DNA from: Clostridium sp.
Lineage (GTDB): Bacteria; Bacillota_I; Bacilli_A; Acholeplasmatales; Anaeroplasmataceae
DNA: 64,000 nt
Direction of reading: 5' to 3'
Assembly: GCA_022010015.1 (NCBI GenBank)
Contig: CP091735.1
Location: forward strand, 682,001 to 746,000
Positions 53,575 through 64,000 of the stretch are shown one piece after another; the first letter of the stretch is position 1, and each line of letters opens with the position of its first letter. Below the pieces are notes generated by a model. The model saw nothing but the letters and a program-made list of their open reading frames with translations. It had not been told where the DNA came from and made no database searches. The position numbers and the translations under genes were made by a program.

Positions 53575-53629
53575 TTGACAGGAATTTTATTTTTAATATA
53601 TAATGTATATATACCCCCACGGGGTGTAT
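53575..53629 (+). promoter_or_regulatory. Copper-operon promoter with CsoR operator
   Basis: TTGACA (53575-53580), 18-nt spacer, TATAAT (53599-53604), then ATACCCCCACGGGGTGTAT (53611-53629). The last element is a near-palindromic GC-tract of the known CsoR-box type, lying over the start point. Copper-free CsoR should repress the operon here. Confidence 0.85.
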
Positions 53630-53640
53630 GAGGTGATAAA

Positions 53641-53908
53641 ATGAAAGCAAATAAAATAGATGTTGAAAGACTTTTAAATACAGCTAAGGGTCAAATTTAT
53701 GGTATGCTAAAAAAATGGTTAATAATAATGCCTATTGTATTGATATATCTAATCAAATTCTTGCTTGTATTGCTATATTAAAAAAAGTTAATAGTGAAAT
53801 TTTATCTAGTCATTTACATTGCTGTGTTCTTAACGCCACAACTGAAGAAGAAAAAAAGAAAAAAAGCTGGATGAAATTAATGATATTGTAAAAAAATTAT
53901 TAAAATAG
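53641..53908 (+). CDS. csoR: Copper-sensing repressor CsoR
   Basis: About 89 aa DUF156 family repressor. VERLLNTAKGQIYGMLKMVN, YCIDISNQILACIALLKKVN and SSHLHCCVLNATTEEEK carry the Cys-His-Cys copper ligands (C in YC; H and C in SSHLHCC). The family spacing requires A5 at 53709-53715, where A7 is written, and A6 near 53780, where A7 is written. A third break lies near 53865. It starts 11 nt after its own operator. Expected action: copper binding releases the promoter of csoR-copA-copZ. Confidence 0.9.
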
Positions 53909-53918
53909 GAGGCTTATG

Positions 53919-56185
53919 ATGAAGAAAAAAAATTCGATGTGATGGGAATGAGCTGTGCAGCTTGTAAGGCTCATGTTGAAAAGGCTGTAAGTAAGCTTTC
54001 GGGAATGAATGAATGTAATGTCAATCTTTTAAGTAATTCAATGAGCTGTAATTATGATGAAACTAGGCTTAATGAAGATGATATAATAAAAGGCTGTTGT
54101 AGGTGCTGGCTATAATGCAAAAATAAGTGAAGATATTAAAAAGGCTACAGATAGCGGACTTAAGAAAATGCGCTTTAGAGTAATTATGTCATTTGTCTTT
54201 TTTATTCCTCTATTTTATTTATCAATGGGTCATATGGTTGGCTTACCAATACCACCTTTTTTAAATTATGAGGTTGATATGTTTAATGCCCTTTGGTATA
54301 GCCTAGCTCAATTTATTTTATTAATTCCTATTGTAATAATCAATTTCAATTATTATAAAAAGTGGCTTTAGTAAGCTATTTAAGGGTGCAAGCAATATGG
54401 ATACCTTGATTGCTATTGGTTCTCTTGCAGCTTTAGTTTATGGAATTTATGTTATGATTTTATTAGCAATAGGCTATCATAATCAGGATATGGAAATTAT
54501 GCATAAATATCATATGGAAATTTATTTTGAATCAGCCGCAACAATTCTTACTCTTGTTACATTAGGAAAAATTTTTTTGAGGCTATGAGTAAGAAGAAAA
54601 CAACTAGCGCTGTTGATAAGCTTATGAATTTAGCTCCTGATGAGGTTATTGTTTTTTTAACAATAATGTGGAGGTTAAAACCTTAAGTAAGGATGTTAAG
54701 GTTAATGATTTAATATTGGTTAAGCCAGGTCAAAGACTAGCACTTGATGGAATAATTACAAGCGGCAGCTCAACTATAGATGAATCAGCAATGAGTGGTG
54801 AAAGTATTCCTGTATTGAAGCAAGAAGGCGATAAGGTAATATCTGGAACAATGAATTTAAGCTCTTCATTTGTTTATAAGGTTACGAGTGTTGGAGAGGA
54901 TACAACAATTGCTAAAATTGCTAATTTAGTTTCTGAGGCAGCCAATTCCAAGGCTCCTATCTCTAAGCTTGCTGATAAGGTTAGTGGTATTTTTGTTCCT
55001 GTTGTTTTAACAATTGCGTTAATAAGCTTTATAATTTGGTTTATTGTTAAAAGAGACTTTAGCTTTGCTCTATCAATTGGTATTTCAGTATTAGTAATAT
55101 CTTGCCCATGTGCCTTAGGTCTTGCAACACCAGTTGCGATAATGGTAGGAACTGGTAAGGGTGCTGAAAATGGCATTTTAATTAAAAATGCGGAAAGTCT
55201 AGAGATGCTTCATAAGATTGATACGATAGTTTTAGATAAAACCGGAACTATAACTAATGGTAAGCCAGTAGTAACAGATTTTGTTTTTATATGCTAATAT
55301 GAAAAAAAGCTGAAGTTTTTAAATATTGCTTCTTCATTAGAAAAAAATTATCTGATCATCCTCTTGCAAAGGCAATTGTAGAATATTCAGGTCTTGGTGA
55401 TAAAAAAATGTTCAAAACTTTTTGAATGTTTTAGGAAAAGGCATTACGGCTAAAATTGATGGTGAGGATTACTATTTTGGTTCGGATAGCTTTATTTATG
55501 ATAAGCTTGGCAAGAGCATAGATACCTCTAAATATAAGAGTGAAGCAAAAACAGTGATGCTTCTTGCAAGTCAAAAGGAGATTATTGCTTTATTTGCAGT
55601 ACGTGATGAGGTTAAGCCATCATCAGTAGAGGCAATTAAGGAATTTCATAAGCATGGTTTAAATGTAGTTATGCTTACAGGTGATAACAATCTTACGGCC
55701 CTTGCAATAAATAAAGAGGTTAAGGCAGACGATGTTATTGCTAATGTTTTACCAGAAAATAAGGATGAGGTAATTAAAAAATATCAATCAGATGGTCATA
55801 AGGTAATGATGGTAGGGGATGGAATAAATGATTCAATTGCTTTAACATCTGCTGATGTAGGTGTAGCTATTGGTGCTGGTAGTGATATTGCCATTGATAG
55901 TGCTGATGTTATTTTTAGTTAAAAAAATGATTTAGAGGATGTCATGGCTGCTATTTTTATTAAGTAAAAAGGTTATAACTAATATTAAGGAAAAATTTGT
56001 TTTGGGCATTCTTTTTATAACTCAATAGGCATACCTATTGCCGCAGGTGTATTTTTATCAGGCTCTTGGCCTTAAGCTAACCCCAATGCTTGGTGCTTTG
56101 GCTATGAGCTTTAGTAGTGTATGTGTTGTTTTTAAATGCCTTAAGAATTAGAAGATTTCATTATAACAAGGAAAAAGGAGAATAA
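53919..56185 (+). CDS. copA: Copper-exporting P1B-type ATPase CopA
   Basis: About 755 aa. One N-terminal heavy-metal domain (DVMGMSCAACKAHVEKAV), then eight helices. Transduction motif DESAMSGESIPVLK, the CPC metal site in ISCPCALGLATPVAIMVGTG (55099-55158), phosphorylation site VLDKTGTITNGKPV (55228-55270), SDHPLAKAI (HP motif, with SEKLSDHP), TGDNNLTALAI and MVGDGINDSIALTSADVGVA. ATG 53919 chosen over 53916 because of its 6-nt distance from AGGAGG. Breaks lie near 53933, 54095, 54360, 54570, 54650, 55290, 55345, 55405, 55920, 55960, 56000, 56060 and 56120. CPC indicates Cu(I) export from the cytosol. Confidence 0.93.
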
Positions 56186-56186
56186 T

Positions 56187-56424
56187 ATGGAAAAACATTA
56201 TAAGAGTTGATGGAATGATGTGTGAAAATTGCGTTAAGCATGTTAAGGAGGCTTTAAGTAAGGTTCCAGGAATAACTGGTGTAGAAATTGACCTAAAGAA
56301 AAAGAAGGTTTCATATTCTACAAATGAGCCTGTAAGTTTAGATGATGTTTATAATGCAGTTAAAAATGCTGGTTATGAGCCAGGTGAATATAAAGAGAAA
56401 AAGAGTCTATTTAAAAGAAAATAA
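56187..56424 (+). CDS. copZ: Copper chaperone CopZ
   Basis: About 78 aa heavy-metal-associated domain protein. LRVDGMMCENCVKHVKEALS carries the CxxC copper site; VPGITGVEIDLKKKKVSYST and NAGYEPGEYKEKK complete the ferredoxin-like fold. One break at the start (GAAAAACATT needs one base less for EKTLRVDG). ATG directly follows the copA stop. It carries Cu(I) to CopA and CsoR. Third and last gene of the copper operon. Confidence 0.88.
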
Positions 56425-56432
56425 TAAATGTT

Positions 56433-56463
56433 GGCTATGAAAACATCTTTCATAGCCTTTTTC
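56433..56463 (+). terminator. Terminator of the copper operon
   Basis: The perfect 10-bp stem GGCTATGAAA (56433-56442) / TTTCATAGCC (56448-56457) with a 5-nt loop, then TTTTTCTTTT. Confidence 0.9.
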
Positions 56464-56556
56464 TTTTCATTAATATAAAGATAAATATTATTTTTTTACA
56501 AAAAAAGCACTTGTTTTTTGTGTTGTTAATGTTATATTAGGGATAGAGGTGAAAGT

Positions 56557-57551
56557 ATGATTAAGAGAATTTTTAGTTTATTTTTTGGAACGTTTCTTGT
56601 AAACGCTTTCCTTAGCGGAACACTTTACTATTCTTTAAAGGATGATTCTAGTGTTAAAAAAAGAGGTTTTTGTCATATGAAAAATGTGAGTATAGTGAAT
56701 TGGTTAAAAAAATACCGATTATACTTCATATGATGAAATATATTATGATTTTAAAAATGAGCCAACTTTTTTTAGACACTGAAAGAGAGAATTTAACAAG
56801 TAATCAATTTAATCCATATGATGAATCAACATCTAATGTTTTGTTTGCGTATGATGATGGTAATGGTCATTCGACAGATGGAATTTACGGCAATGATGAC
56901 CGAAAATTTTTAAATGCAAGTCAATATTTACAATGGCCATATCGTGGAGTGTGTCAAATATTTATGGATTTTTACAATTCTTCTGGTGAAATAGAAACAT
57001 ATATTGGAACAGGTGCATTGATTGGTCCGAACATGTTATTAACAGCTTCTCATTGTGTATATTCAACAGAATTAGGTTGGTCAACTGTAGTTCGTGCTTA
57101 TCCGGCATATAGGAATGGAAGTAGTAAATATAGTTATGCATCATCAATTGCTGCAGTTATAGGAGTTTATTATAATACGAGTGATTCTAATGATGACTGG
57201 GCTATAATAAAACTTGATTCTAACATAGGTAATGAAGTTGGCTATTATGGATTAGAAGTTGCAGAAATTGAAACGGGAACTGAATTAAAAAATGTTGCGT
57301 ATAATGGTACTACAGGATTGATGTCAGAAACACTTGGCCAAGTATATATTGCTGAAACATACAAGTTCTTTCATAGAATAGATGCTATAGCTGGTTCAAG
57401 CGGTTCGCCAATTTTTAAGGGAAATTCAATGAACATAACTGGTATTCATAGTGCTGGAATTCATGAAGATAATATGGATTATAATATTGCGTGTAGAGTA
57501 TCAAAATATTTAGTCAATGACTGGGAAAGGTTATATAAAGAATGGAATTAA
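56557..57551 (+). CDS. Secreted V8-like (S1B) serine protease
   Basis: About 330 aa. N-terminal signal/anchor (IKRIFSLFFGTFLVNAFLSG), propeptide-like region, then protease domain. Catalytic His in NMLLTASHCVYS (57032-57065), Asp in SNDDWAIIKLDS (57187-57220), Ser in AIAGSSGSPIFKG (57379-57425). GTGALIGPN before the His and GIHSAGIH after the Ser are also typical of glutamyl endopeptidases. Breaks at 56655-56675, 56712 and 56765, all before the protease domain, which is intact. Probably acts outside the cell. It differs from the anchored HtrA-type protease at 4638. Confidence 0.85.
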
Positions 57552-57887
57552 GAAAGATTTTTAAGTAGTTTTTTTAGTAATTTTTTTAGTTTATTTTTTT
57601 CTATTTTTCATGTGGTGGCTCTAAGAATGAAAGTAAATCATTAGAGTATTACAAAAAGTCATTCTGTGGAGTTTGTTTATTCAGCAAGCTCAGAATATCA
57701 TTATTACAATAAGGAAAGTAAGGAACCTGCTTCTATAGAGACTTCAAAGGCCTTAATCTATAAAAATGAAAACAAGCTTGAGGCTTTACCAGAGCTTAGT
57801 GATGAAGACATTATTAATGTCTATTATGAGGTAATATTATATACTTATCCCCTTACTATAAAGGCAATGTACATATTTATTGAATAA
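57551..57887 (+). CDS. Small lipoprotein of unknown function
   Basis: About 110 aa after breaks at the T7 runs 57567-57600 and near 57655. Hydrophobic signal ending in lipobox FFSCGG (57603-57620), then VEFVYSASSEYHYYNKESKE and TSKALIYKNENKLEALPELS. No family recognised. It begins at the stop of the protease gene, so it is probably co-expressed and may be an accessory or inhibitor, a guess from position. Confidence 0.5.
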
Positions 57888-57902
57888 GTTTATTTATTAA
57901 AG

Positions 57903-57930
57903 CGAAGGATAGATTGTCTTTCGTTTTTTT
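57903..57930 (+). terminator. Intrinsic terminator
   Basis: CGAAGGA (57903-57909) / TCTTTCG (57917-57923) with one G-U pair, then T7. Ends the protease-lipoprotein unit. Confidence 0.7.
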
Positions 57931-58055
57931 ATGCTTTAAAAAAATAAAAAAATAATTGAAAATGCTAAATAAATATTTTTATAATTAATTATAGAAAAAA
58001 ATGTTGCAATATGTCGAGGGATTAGTTAATGTATTATTTTTGATTTTTGATTTAG

Positions 58056-59187
58056 ATGAATATTTATATAATCACAAATATCTATTTTTCATATGTTAAG
58101 GCTTATTTGAAGAAAAAAACAATATTTTTAAAATCTGATTTTTGTGAAAAAAAGCTACAAATGAGCTATTCTAATTATTGTCAGCTTGAAGGAAGAAATA
58201 GTCATTTAAAGGATGAACATGTTAATAATATTTGTAGAGAAATGAATGTAAAGAGAATTGATGCATTTAAGCTTAAGGAATATTCAGCAACAATTAGTAG
58301 AATTTATACAAAAAAATCTATTTTTAAGAAGAAAAAAATGATATTGATTTTTGAAATAAAGCTTCTAGATGATTATATTTTTAGATAATAATATCTTAGC
58401 ACCTATTTTTTTGAATTATTTAAGCTTATTATTAATATTGTCTTTGATAATAATTCTATTAAGCGTCAAAGAGAGCTTTATTATCAAAAAAATATCAAGA
58501 ATTAAAAATGCTTTGAGGATGTTTTTTCTGATGCTATTGAAACAGTTTTTATTATGGCAGCCTGTAAAATAGAGCCAAGCTCAAAGCTTGATTTTAATCG
58601 TATTGAAATAGCGGTAACTAGATTTACGCCTATTAAGGCTTTAGTTTATCACTTTATAGGTTCAATGTATTATTATGAACAAAATTATGGTAAGGCTTTA
58701 TTATATGAGCTTGCTGTTCAAAAGGATTTTCAAAATAATTATAATCCTGTTAGACTTATGGATACAACTAATTGCTTGCTTTGTATTTATAATGCTACAG
58801 GTGAATATTTATTAGTTTATGATACTATTAAACCTTTAATTGGCTATATATTTTTATGGATCTTCATCACCAGGTGAGGTCACTGCCTTAAAAATATAAT
58901 TTTTTTATTTTTTTCATTATTTTTTTATGAGAATGGATGATGAATTAATGAAATATATTAAAGGTGATAAGCTTGATAATGTGGATATTACCTTTTTAAT
59001 CTTTAAATATGCTAAGGATAATGATGAGAAAAAAACATTTCTAATCTTGCAAAGTGTATAAATAAAGAAAATTTTGACAATTATGCAATTTTAGATTTCT
59101 TTTTTTGAATTATAAAAACAAAATCTGAGGAAGATATAAACAAATTTATAGATGAAATTCCTGATCAATTAAATCGAAAAAAATAAT
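58056..59187 (+). CDS. HTH-TPR regulator, paralogue 1 (Rgg-like)
   Basis: Heavily broken, about 370 aa when joined. The N-terminal HTH-like part FLKSDFCEKKLQMSYSNYCQ follows YVKAYL. The rest is helical with TPR-like repeats: ALVYHFIGSMYYYEQNYGKA then LLYELAVQKDFQNNYNPVRL and YNATGEYLLVYDTIKPLI. It aligns along its length with the gene at 59220. HTH plus TPR is the layout of peptide-sensing Rgg/PlcR-type regulators, but the family is not certain. The start is approximate, since coding-like sequence may begin near 58000. Breaks are too many to list. The end near 59187 is approximate. Confidence 0.45.
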
Positions 59188-59219
59188 AACCGCCATTATT
59201 AGGAAAGACCTTACTTACA

Positions 59220-60389
59220 ATGGATAATTTAAGATTTGATTTATCAAAAATATGTAACAAATCATAAATTTTTTTATTTTTCATACGTTAAGGTTTATTT
59301 GCTTGATAATAATTTGCTGAAGGCGGAATTTGTTAAAAAAAATTGGGAATTAGTTTATCATATTTTTTTGTTATTTAGAACAAAAAAACAACAACCACTT
59401 GAAAATAAAATGGCTGATTTGATAATAAAGAATATCAAACTAAATAAGCTTAAATTAACTAAAATAAAGGAATATGAGGCTACGCTTTTTAGGATTTATA
59501 ATATGGTGTTTTTATAAAAAAATAGTAATAATATAGTTCTTGAGCAGGAAAAAGCTAATAACTTATAGAGATGAAAATACTATTTTTAAGTCCGATTTTT
59601 TTGAATTAATGTGGCTTGTTACAAAAAAATTGTCTTTAATTCTTATTATGTTTTTAGAAAATAAAAAAATATTATAATGCTATATTTAAAAAAACTAAAG
59701 AAATATAAATTCTTGTTTGTTGATGAAATAGAGGTTTTATATAAGATTGCCTTGTGTCGTTTTTGAGGTAAGTAAAAAAATATTGATTTAACAAAAAAAT
59801 AGATGATTTGTGTTATAAATATCCTGTTGTTGCACCATTGCTTCATCATTTTATAGCTTCCTTGTTTTATTTTAATGGGGAATTTAATAAGGCTTTAATT
59901 TATGAAGAAAAGGTGGAGCTTGAATATAAAAGAATATATAATCCAATAAGACAAAGTGACACAATATGTGTTAAGGTATGTATCTATAATGAAATTGCTG
60001 AATATAATTTAGCTTATGAAACCTGTTATCCCTTAATCAGCTATATAATATATGGTGGTAGTGACTACACGGATTTAAAGGTTTTTAAAGAAGAATTTCT
60101 ATAATACCCTAATGCTTATGAAAAAAAATATGATGAACCACAATTATATTTAAGTATGCTAAGTAAATTTGATAATGTAGATATTGTTTATCAAATTTTA
60201 TTATTAGGTCATAATAATGAGCTAGAGGAATTATTAAAATATCAAGATTTATATAAGGATGATGATTACTTAAGTAAGCTTATTTATGTTGCGATTAATT
60301 ACAAAAAAATGACAAGAGCTAGTTATAACCAGTTTATTAATGAAAATGCTGAACAATTGTTTCAAAAAAATCATCAGACAAGTAATTAA
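59220..60389 (+). CDS. HTH-TPR regulator, paralogue 2 (Rgg-like)
   Basis: About 390 aa when joined. HTH region YVKVYLLDNNLLKAEFVKKL then GISLSYFFRIRTKKQ. TPR-like part: PLLHHFIASLFYFNGEFNKA, LIYEEKVELEYKRIYNPIRQ, YNEIAEYNLAYETCYPLISY, and the tail DIVYQILLLGHNNELEELLK. Clear paralogue of the previous gene (YHFIGSMYY versus HHFIASLFY; YNPVR versus YNPIR). An in-frame TAA at 60102-60104 interrupts EEFL and YPNAYEKKYDEP, and there are many A/T-run breaks between 59270 and 59800. It is either decayed or miscalled. Tandem duplication of a regulator is typical of quorum-sensing-type loci, but no small peptide gene was found. Confidence 0.5.
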
Positions 60390-61279
60390 TAAATAAAAAA
60401 ACTTGAAAAATTAACAAATAAAAAAATTTTAATCAGAATTTAGAGCTATAGATTGCTTTTAAATTCTTTTTTTATTTAGGAAGAAAAAAAGAATTGTTAT
60501 ATGCTTATCTAGTATAAAAAAATAATTTTAATGTCTTTTTTTATAATGAAATTAGGATTGAAAAAAATAAGAGCTTATATTTGTTCAAATAGGTATTTTT
60601 TTGGTTACTGAAAATGATTGAAAGATTGTGTTTTTTTAAGCTCAAAACACTAAAAAAATCGTTATTGGAAAAAAATAAAAATTTTTTTGTCTTCAAAAAG
60701 GGCCAATCTCCAGTTTGAAACTGGAGGTTAGCGCTTACAGTGACACCCAAAAAGTACCAAATCTACAGTTTTGCATTTTTTTACCATTTTTTGACAAATT
60801 TTTATTTTTGAGTACAATTATATGTGTTAAAGGGTGATAAAAGTAATTGTGGCATTTTTAAATAATATTTGGTGTTAGAAAGTTATAAAAATTGGACTTT
60901 AAATTAAAGGGCAAATAATTTATTGGACAATACTTTTTTTGGTTAATTGGGTTTTTATTATATATGTGGCCAATAAATAATAAAATTTATAAACATTTTT
61001 CACACTTTTTATCGAAGATAATTTTTACATTTAACTAAAAAAAGAATAACAAAAACATAAAAGAGTATTTTTATTTGTGGTGGTGTGGTCGCATTTTACA
61101 TTTTTTTGGATAGGGAAATACTAAATTCTAAATTTTTTTCATATAGCATAGTTTTTTTATTATGCTGCATCAAGGATTCAAAGTGGGTGAATCCTTTTTT
61201 TGTTTGACAAAATTTTTAATTATGCTTTGCTATAATATTGTTTTTGTGGTATAATTTTTTTGAGAATGGAGTGATTTAG
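60390..61279. other. Long gene-free stretch before mfd
   Basis: About 890 nt, very AT-rich, with dense A7/T7 runs and no gene I can support. At 60705-60729, AATCTCCAGTTT and AAACTGGAGGTT form a 12-bp inverted repeat around one G (one G-U position), and GCGCTTACAGTGACACCC follows. A second GC-richer patch lies at 61079-61095. The mfd promoter probably lies at 61232-61258 (TTGCTATAATATTG, TGGTATAATT). Confidence 0.45.
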
Positions 61280-64000
61280 GTGCTAGATGAATATCTATTG
61301 AAACTAAGTGGCTTTTAAGGAAATAATAGTGCGAGATCAATTAAAAAAATTTCGGGATCTAATTTTTTTCTTCTAATATAATGCTTTTTAGCTTTAGACT
61401 TTTATGCAAATGATAAAAAGTCTTTTTTTGTAGTTTTACCAGATTTATATGAAGCTCAAAAAAATATTATGATGAGCTAATAAATATAGTTGATGAAAAT
61501 GATGTTTTATTTTATCCTGCTGATGAGTTATTAACTGTTGAAATGATTTCATCAACGGGTGATTTTTAAATATGAAAGAATTCATACTATTGTTGAATTA
61601 ATTAATTCAAACAAGAAAAAAATAGTTGTTACGCATACTAATGGTGCGATTAAATATCAATTCTCAAAACAAAAAAATGGATGGATTCTATTTTTTTACT
61701 ATTAGTAAGAATGATACCTTTGATATGAATGCCTTGGCAAAAAAATTAGTTGCTTTAGGCTATGAGCCATCATTTCAAACTATTAAAACTGGACAGTTTT
61801 CTAAGCGTGGTAGTATTATTGATATTTTCCCACTTGGGGTTAATGAACCAGTAAGAATTGATTTTTTTGATGATCAGGTTGATACTATTAAAGCCTATGA
61901 TATTGATACACAAAGAAGTATTAAAGAGGTAGATAGTATCTTTATTTATCCGGTTACAGAAATGATTTATTACGATACTGAGGTTATGCTTGCTACCTCT
62001 AAGTTTAATTCATTTATGGCATCAAAAAAATTAAGTGACATTGAAGAGGATAAATACAATAAGGATATTATAGCTATTAAGGAGCATAATAATATTGATA
62101 TGCTTATTCGCTATATAAGATTTTTTTGAAAATGAACCAATTACTATTTTTTTGATTTTTGTAGAGAATAAAACTATTTATAGCATCGATTATCCTAAGA
62201 TTAAGGAAATTTACGATAAGGTATTTTTTTAGATTTATCAGAATATTGTAAAGGGCAAAATGGTTATTCGCTTTTTAGATTTGAATTATTATTCAGATAC
62301 TAAATTTTTTTAATGAATTATAAAATAATAGAAGGCTTAAGAAGTATTGGCGAAACAGATGTTAAGCTAAAAAAACTAAAGAAATAACACCAATGGGTGG
62401 AAATATTAGAGCAATTATGGATTACTTTAATAAAAAAATATTGGTGTTTGTAGTATTATTTGCTTTATTAAAAAAATGAAAACTTGCTTAAGAATTTAGT
62501 TGAGGAGTTATTTGAATATCATTTACCCTATAGCTACTCTGATATAAAAAAAATACACAGATAAATATAATTAAAAAAATGGCTATTATCCTTCGTATGA
62601 GGATGTTTTTAGATAATGTTATTTTTTTATAAATGAACAAACACTGTTTTTCTTCAATTTTAAAGCCTAAAAAGAAGGTTAGATATAAATCAATTTATCA
62701 GGGTGCAACTAAGATTAGTCGTTATGATGAATTAAAAATAGGAGATTATGTAGTTCATTATGATTATGGTATTGGTAAATATTTAGGCATAAAAAAACTA
62801 TGGATATTGATGGCCTTAAACGAGATTATTTGCAGGTAATGTATAATAAAAAAATGATTCATTATATATTCCTATTGAGCAAGTAAAGGATATTATGAAA
62901 TATGCCTCAGGTGATGTTTTAAATGTTTCTTTATCAACTATTGGTGGTACAGAATGGGCTAAAACTAAGGCCAAGGTTAAAAAACGTGTTCATGATATTT
63001 CTGATAAACTAATTGCTCTATATGCAAAAAGAATGGAATCATCTGGCTATTCTTTTATGCCTGATGGAGAAATGCAGCATCAATTTGAGGCTGGCTTCCC
63101 TTATGAGCTAACGGCTGATCAAAGAGTGGCAATTGATGATATTAAACGAGATATGGAAAGTAAAAAGCCAATGGATCGTTTAGTATGTGGTGATGTAGGG
63201 TATGGTAAAACTGAGGTTGCTTTAAGAGCCGCCTTTAAGGCTGCCTATGAAGGTAAGCAGGTTGCGGTTTTGGCTCCTACCACTATTTTATCAAGACAGC
63301 ATTATTATACTTTTAAAGAACGTATGGAAGCATTTGGTATTAGGGTTGAACTTTTAAACCGCTTTGTTAGTGTTAAAAATCAAAATCAAATTATTAAGGA
63401 TCTTGCAAATGGTAGCATTGATGTAATAGTTGGAACTCATAAAATTTTATCAAATGATATTAAATTTAAGGACTTAGGCTTATTAATAATTGATGAGGAA
63501 CAAAGATTTGGTGTTACTCACAAGGAAAGAATTAAGGAGCTTAAGGTTAATGTTGATACAATTACCCTATCTGCAACGCCTATTCCAAGAACACTTCAAA
63601 TGTCTATTGCTGGAATAAAGGATCTATCAATGATTGAAACGCCTCCAAAGAATAGATATCCAATTCAAACCTATGTTTTAGAAAGAAATGACACTATTAT
63701 TAAGGATGCAATTGAGCGTGAGCTTGCAAGAGGTGGTCAGGTCTTCTATTTATATAATTATGTAGATAGTATTGAGGAGGTTAGAGATCATTTAAAAGCT
63801 CTTGTCCCTAATGCGAGAATTTGTATTGGTCATGGTAAGCTTAAAAAGGATGCCTTAGAGGATGTTATTTGTAGCTTTATCGATAAGGAATATGATATTT
63901 TATTATGTACTACTATAATTGAAACAGGAATTGATATGCCTGATACCAATACCTTAATAATTCATGATGCGGATCATTTAGGCCTTTCGCAGCTTTATCA
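61280..64000 (+). CDS. mfd: Transcription-repair coupling factor Mfd (3' end outside window)
   Basis: Translocase that removes stalled RNA polymerase and recruits UvrA. GTG start 61280 with GGAG upstream gives LDEYLLKLSGFKEII. Then the UvrB-like domain: ELLTVEMISSTGDFKYERIH, GQFSKRGSIIDIFPLGVNEP then VRIDFFDDQVDTIKAYDIDT (61795-61910). RNA polymerase-interacting domain: LKIGDYVVHYDYGIGKYLGI (62733-62790). Helicase motor: TADQRVAIDDIKRDMESKKP, Walker A CGDVGYGKTEVALRAAFKAA (63187-63245), LAPTTILSRQHYYTF, LGLLIIDEEQRFGV, LSATPIPRTLQMSIAGIKDL, TTIIETGIDMPDTNTLIIHD. From about 62870 to the window end the frame is unbroken. The C-terminal domain is missing. The N-terminal half has about 15 breaks. 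Confidence 0.93.

Noticed and set aside
60102..60104. In-frame TAA in the second HTH-TPR gene as proof of a pseudogene
   Set aside because: The same frame continues with paralogue-like sequence on both sides, and the window has many small errors, so a miscall is as likely as decay.
1..64000. Use of TGA as tryptophan (mycoplasma code) to explain the broken frames
   Set aside because: Breaks are changes of frame at A/T runs, not in-frame TGA. Conserved Trp codons are TGG and several intact genes end in TGA.

Overview
The window is about 30% G+C DNA from a low-GC Gram-positive (Bacilli-like) chromosome. TGG encodes Trp at conserved sites and TGA acts as a stop, so the standard bacterial code applies. 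Lipoprotein signals, BspA-type leucine-rich repeats, DUF4474/DUF5104 proteins and a yaaA-recF-gyrB-gyrA block suggest an uncultured gut Bacilli lineage (RF39 / Erysipelotrichales / Acholeplasmatales neighbourhood). That placement is inference. No rRNA, tRNA or CRISPR array was seen.

Most genes are split by small frame shifts at A or T runs, very often runs of exactly seven. Conserved motifs show the true run is often five or six (UvrD and Zot-like Walker A, CsoR, YaaA). The coordinates below therefore join ORF pieces into the gene they evidently represent. I treat the breaks mainly as sequence error, not as pseudogenes.

Layout. 1-2453: two tandem large serine recombinases. 2716-6314: secreted proteins and lipoproteins (DUF4474, DUF5104, a trypsin-like protease, a TTTV-type lipoprotein). 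6446-18801: a one-direction block of about 12 kb that looks like an integrated filamentous-phage (inovirus/plectrovirus-like) genome. It has a possible ssDNA-binding protein, tiny membrane proteins, three signal-peptide proteins with a C-terminal anchor (one with a Gly/Asn/Ser linker as in pIII), a membrane-linked Zot/pI-like ATPase, a large GC-rich hairpin, a Rep_trans replication initiator, a UvrD-type helicase and a terminator. 19141-22420: type I restriction-modification genes, hsdM plus several half-length hsdS in opposite orientations (likely phase-variable) and no hsdR. 22547-26112: a divergent repressor/metallopeptidase (ImmR/ImmA-like) switch with three operator repeats, then small HTH and unknown genes. 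26266-30686: small proteins, an AP2-domain protein, a CPBP protease and an AAA/DUF4143 ATPase.

30980-35699 (minus): two ABC systems of the FtsX/MacB type. 35880-38001: a poly-serine lipoprotein metallopeptidase. 38218-44080: yaaA, recF, gyrB and gyrA, the usual oriC-side cluster but without dnaA/dnaN next to it. 44210-46771: an ECF sigma factor and a membrane protein joining an anti-sigma-like part to an extracellular leucine-rich-repeat part. 46853-50884 (minus): a DegV protein, a PD-(D/E)XK + Rad3-type helicase and a TIM-barrel isomerase. 51004-53551: a ZIP transporter, an aspartate dehydrogenase and a 2-hydroxyacid dehydrogenase. 53575-56463: a CsoR-controlled copper operon (csoR-copA-copZ). 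56557-57887: a V8-like protease and a lipoprotein. 58056-60389: two paralogous HTH-TPR regulators. 61280-64000: mfd, cut by the window edge.
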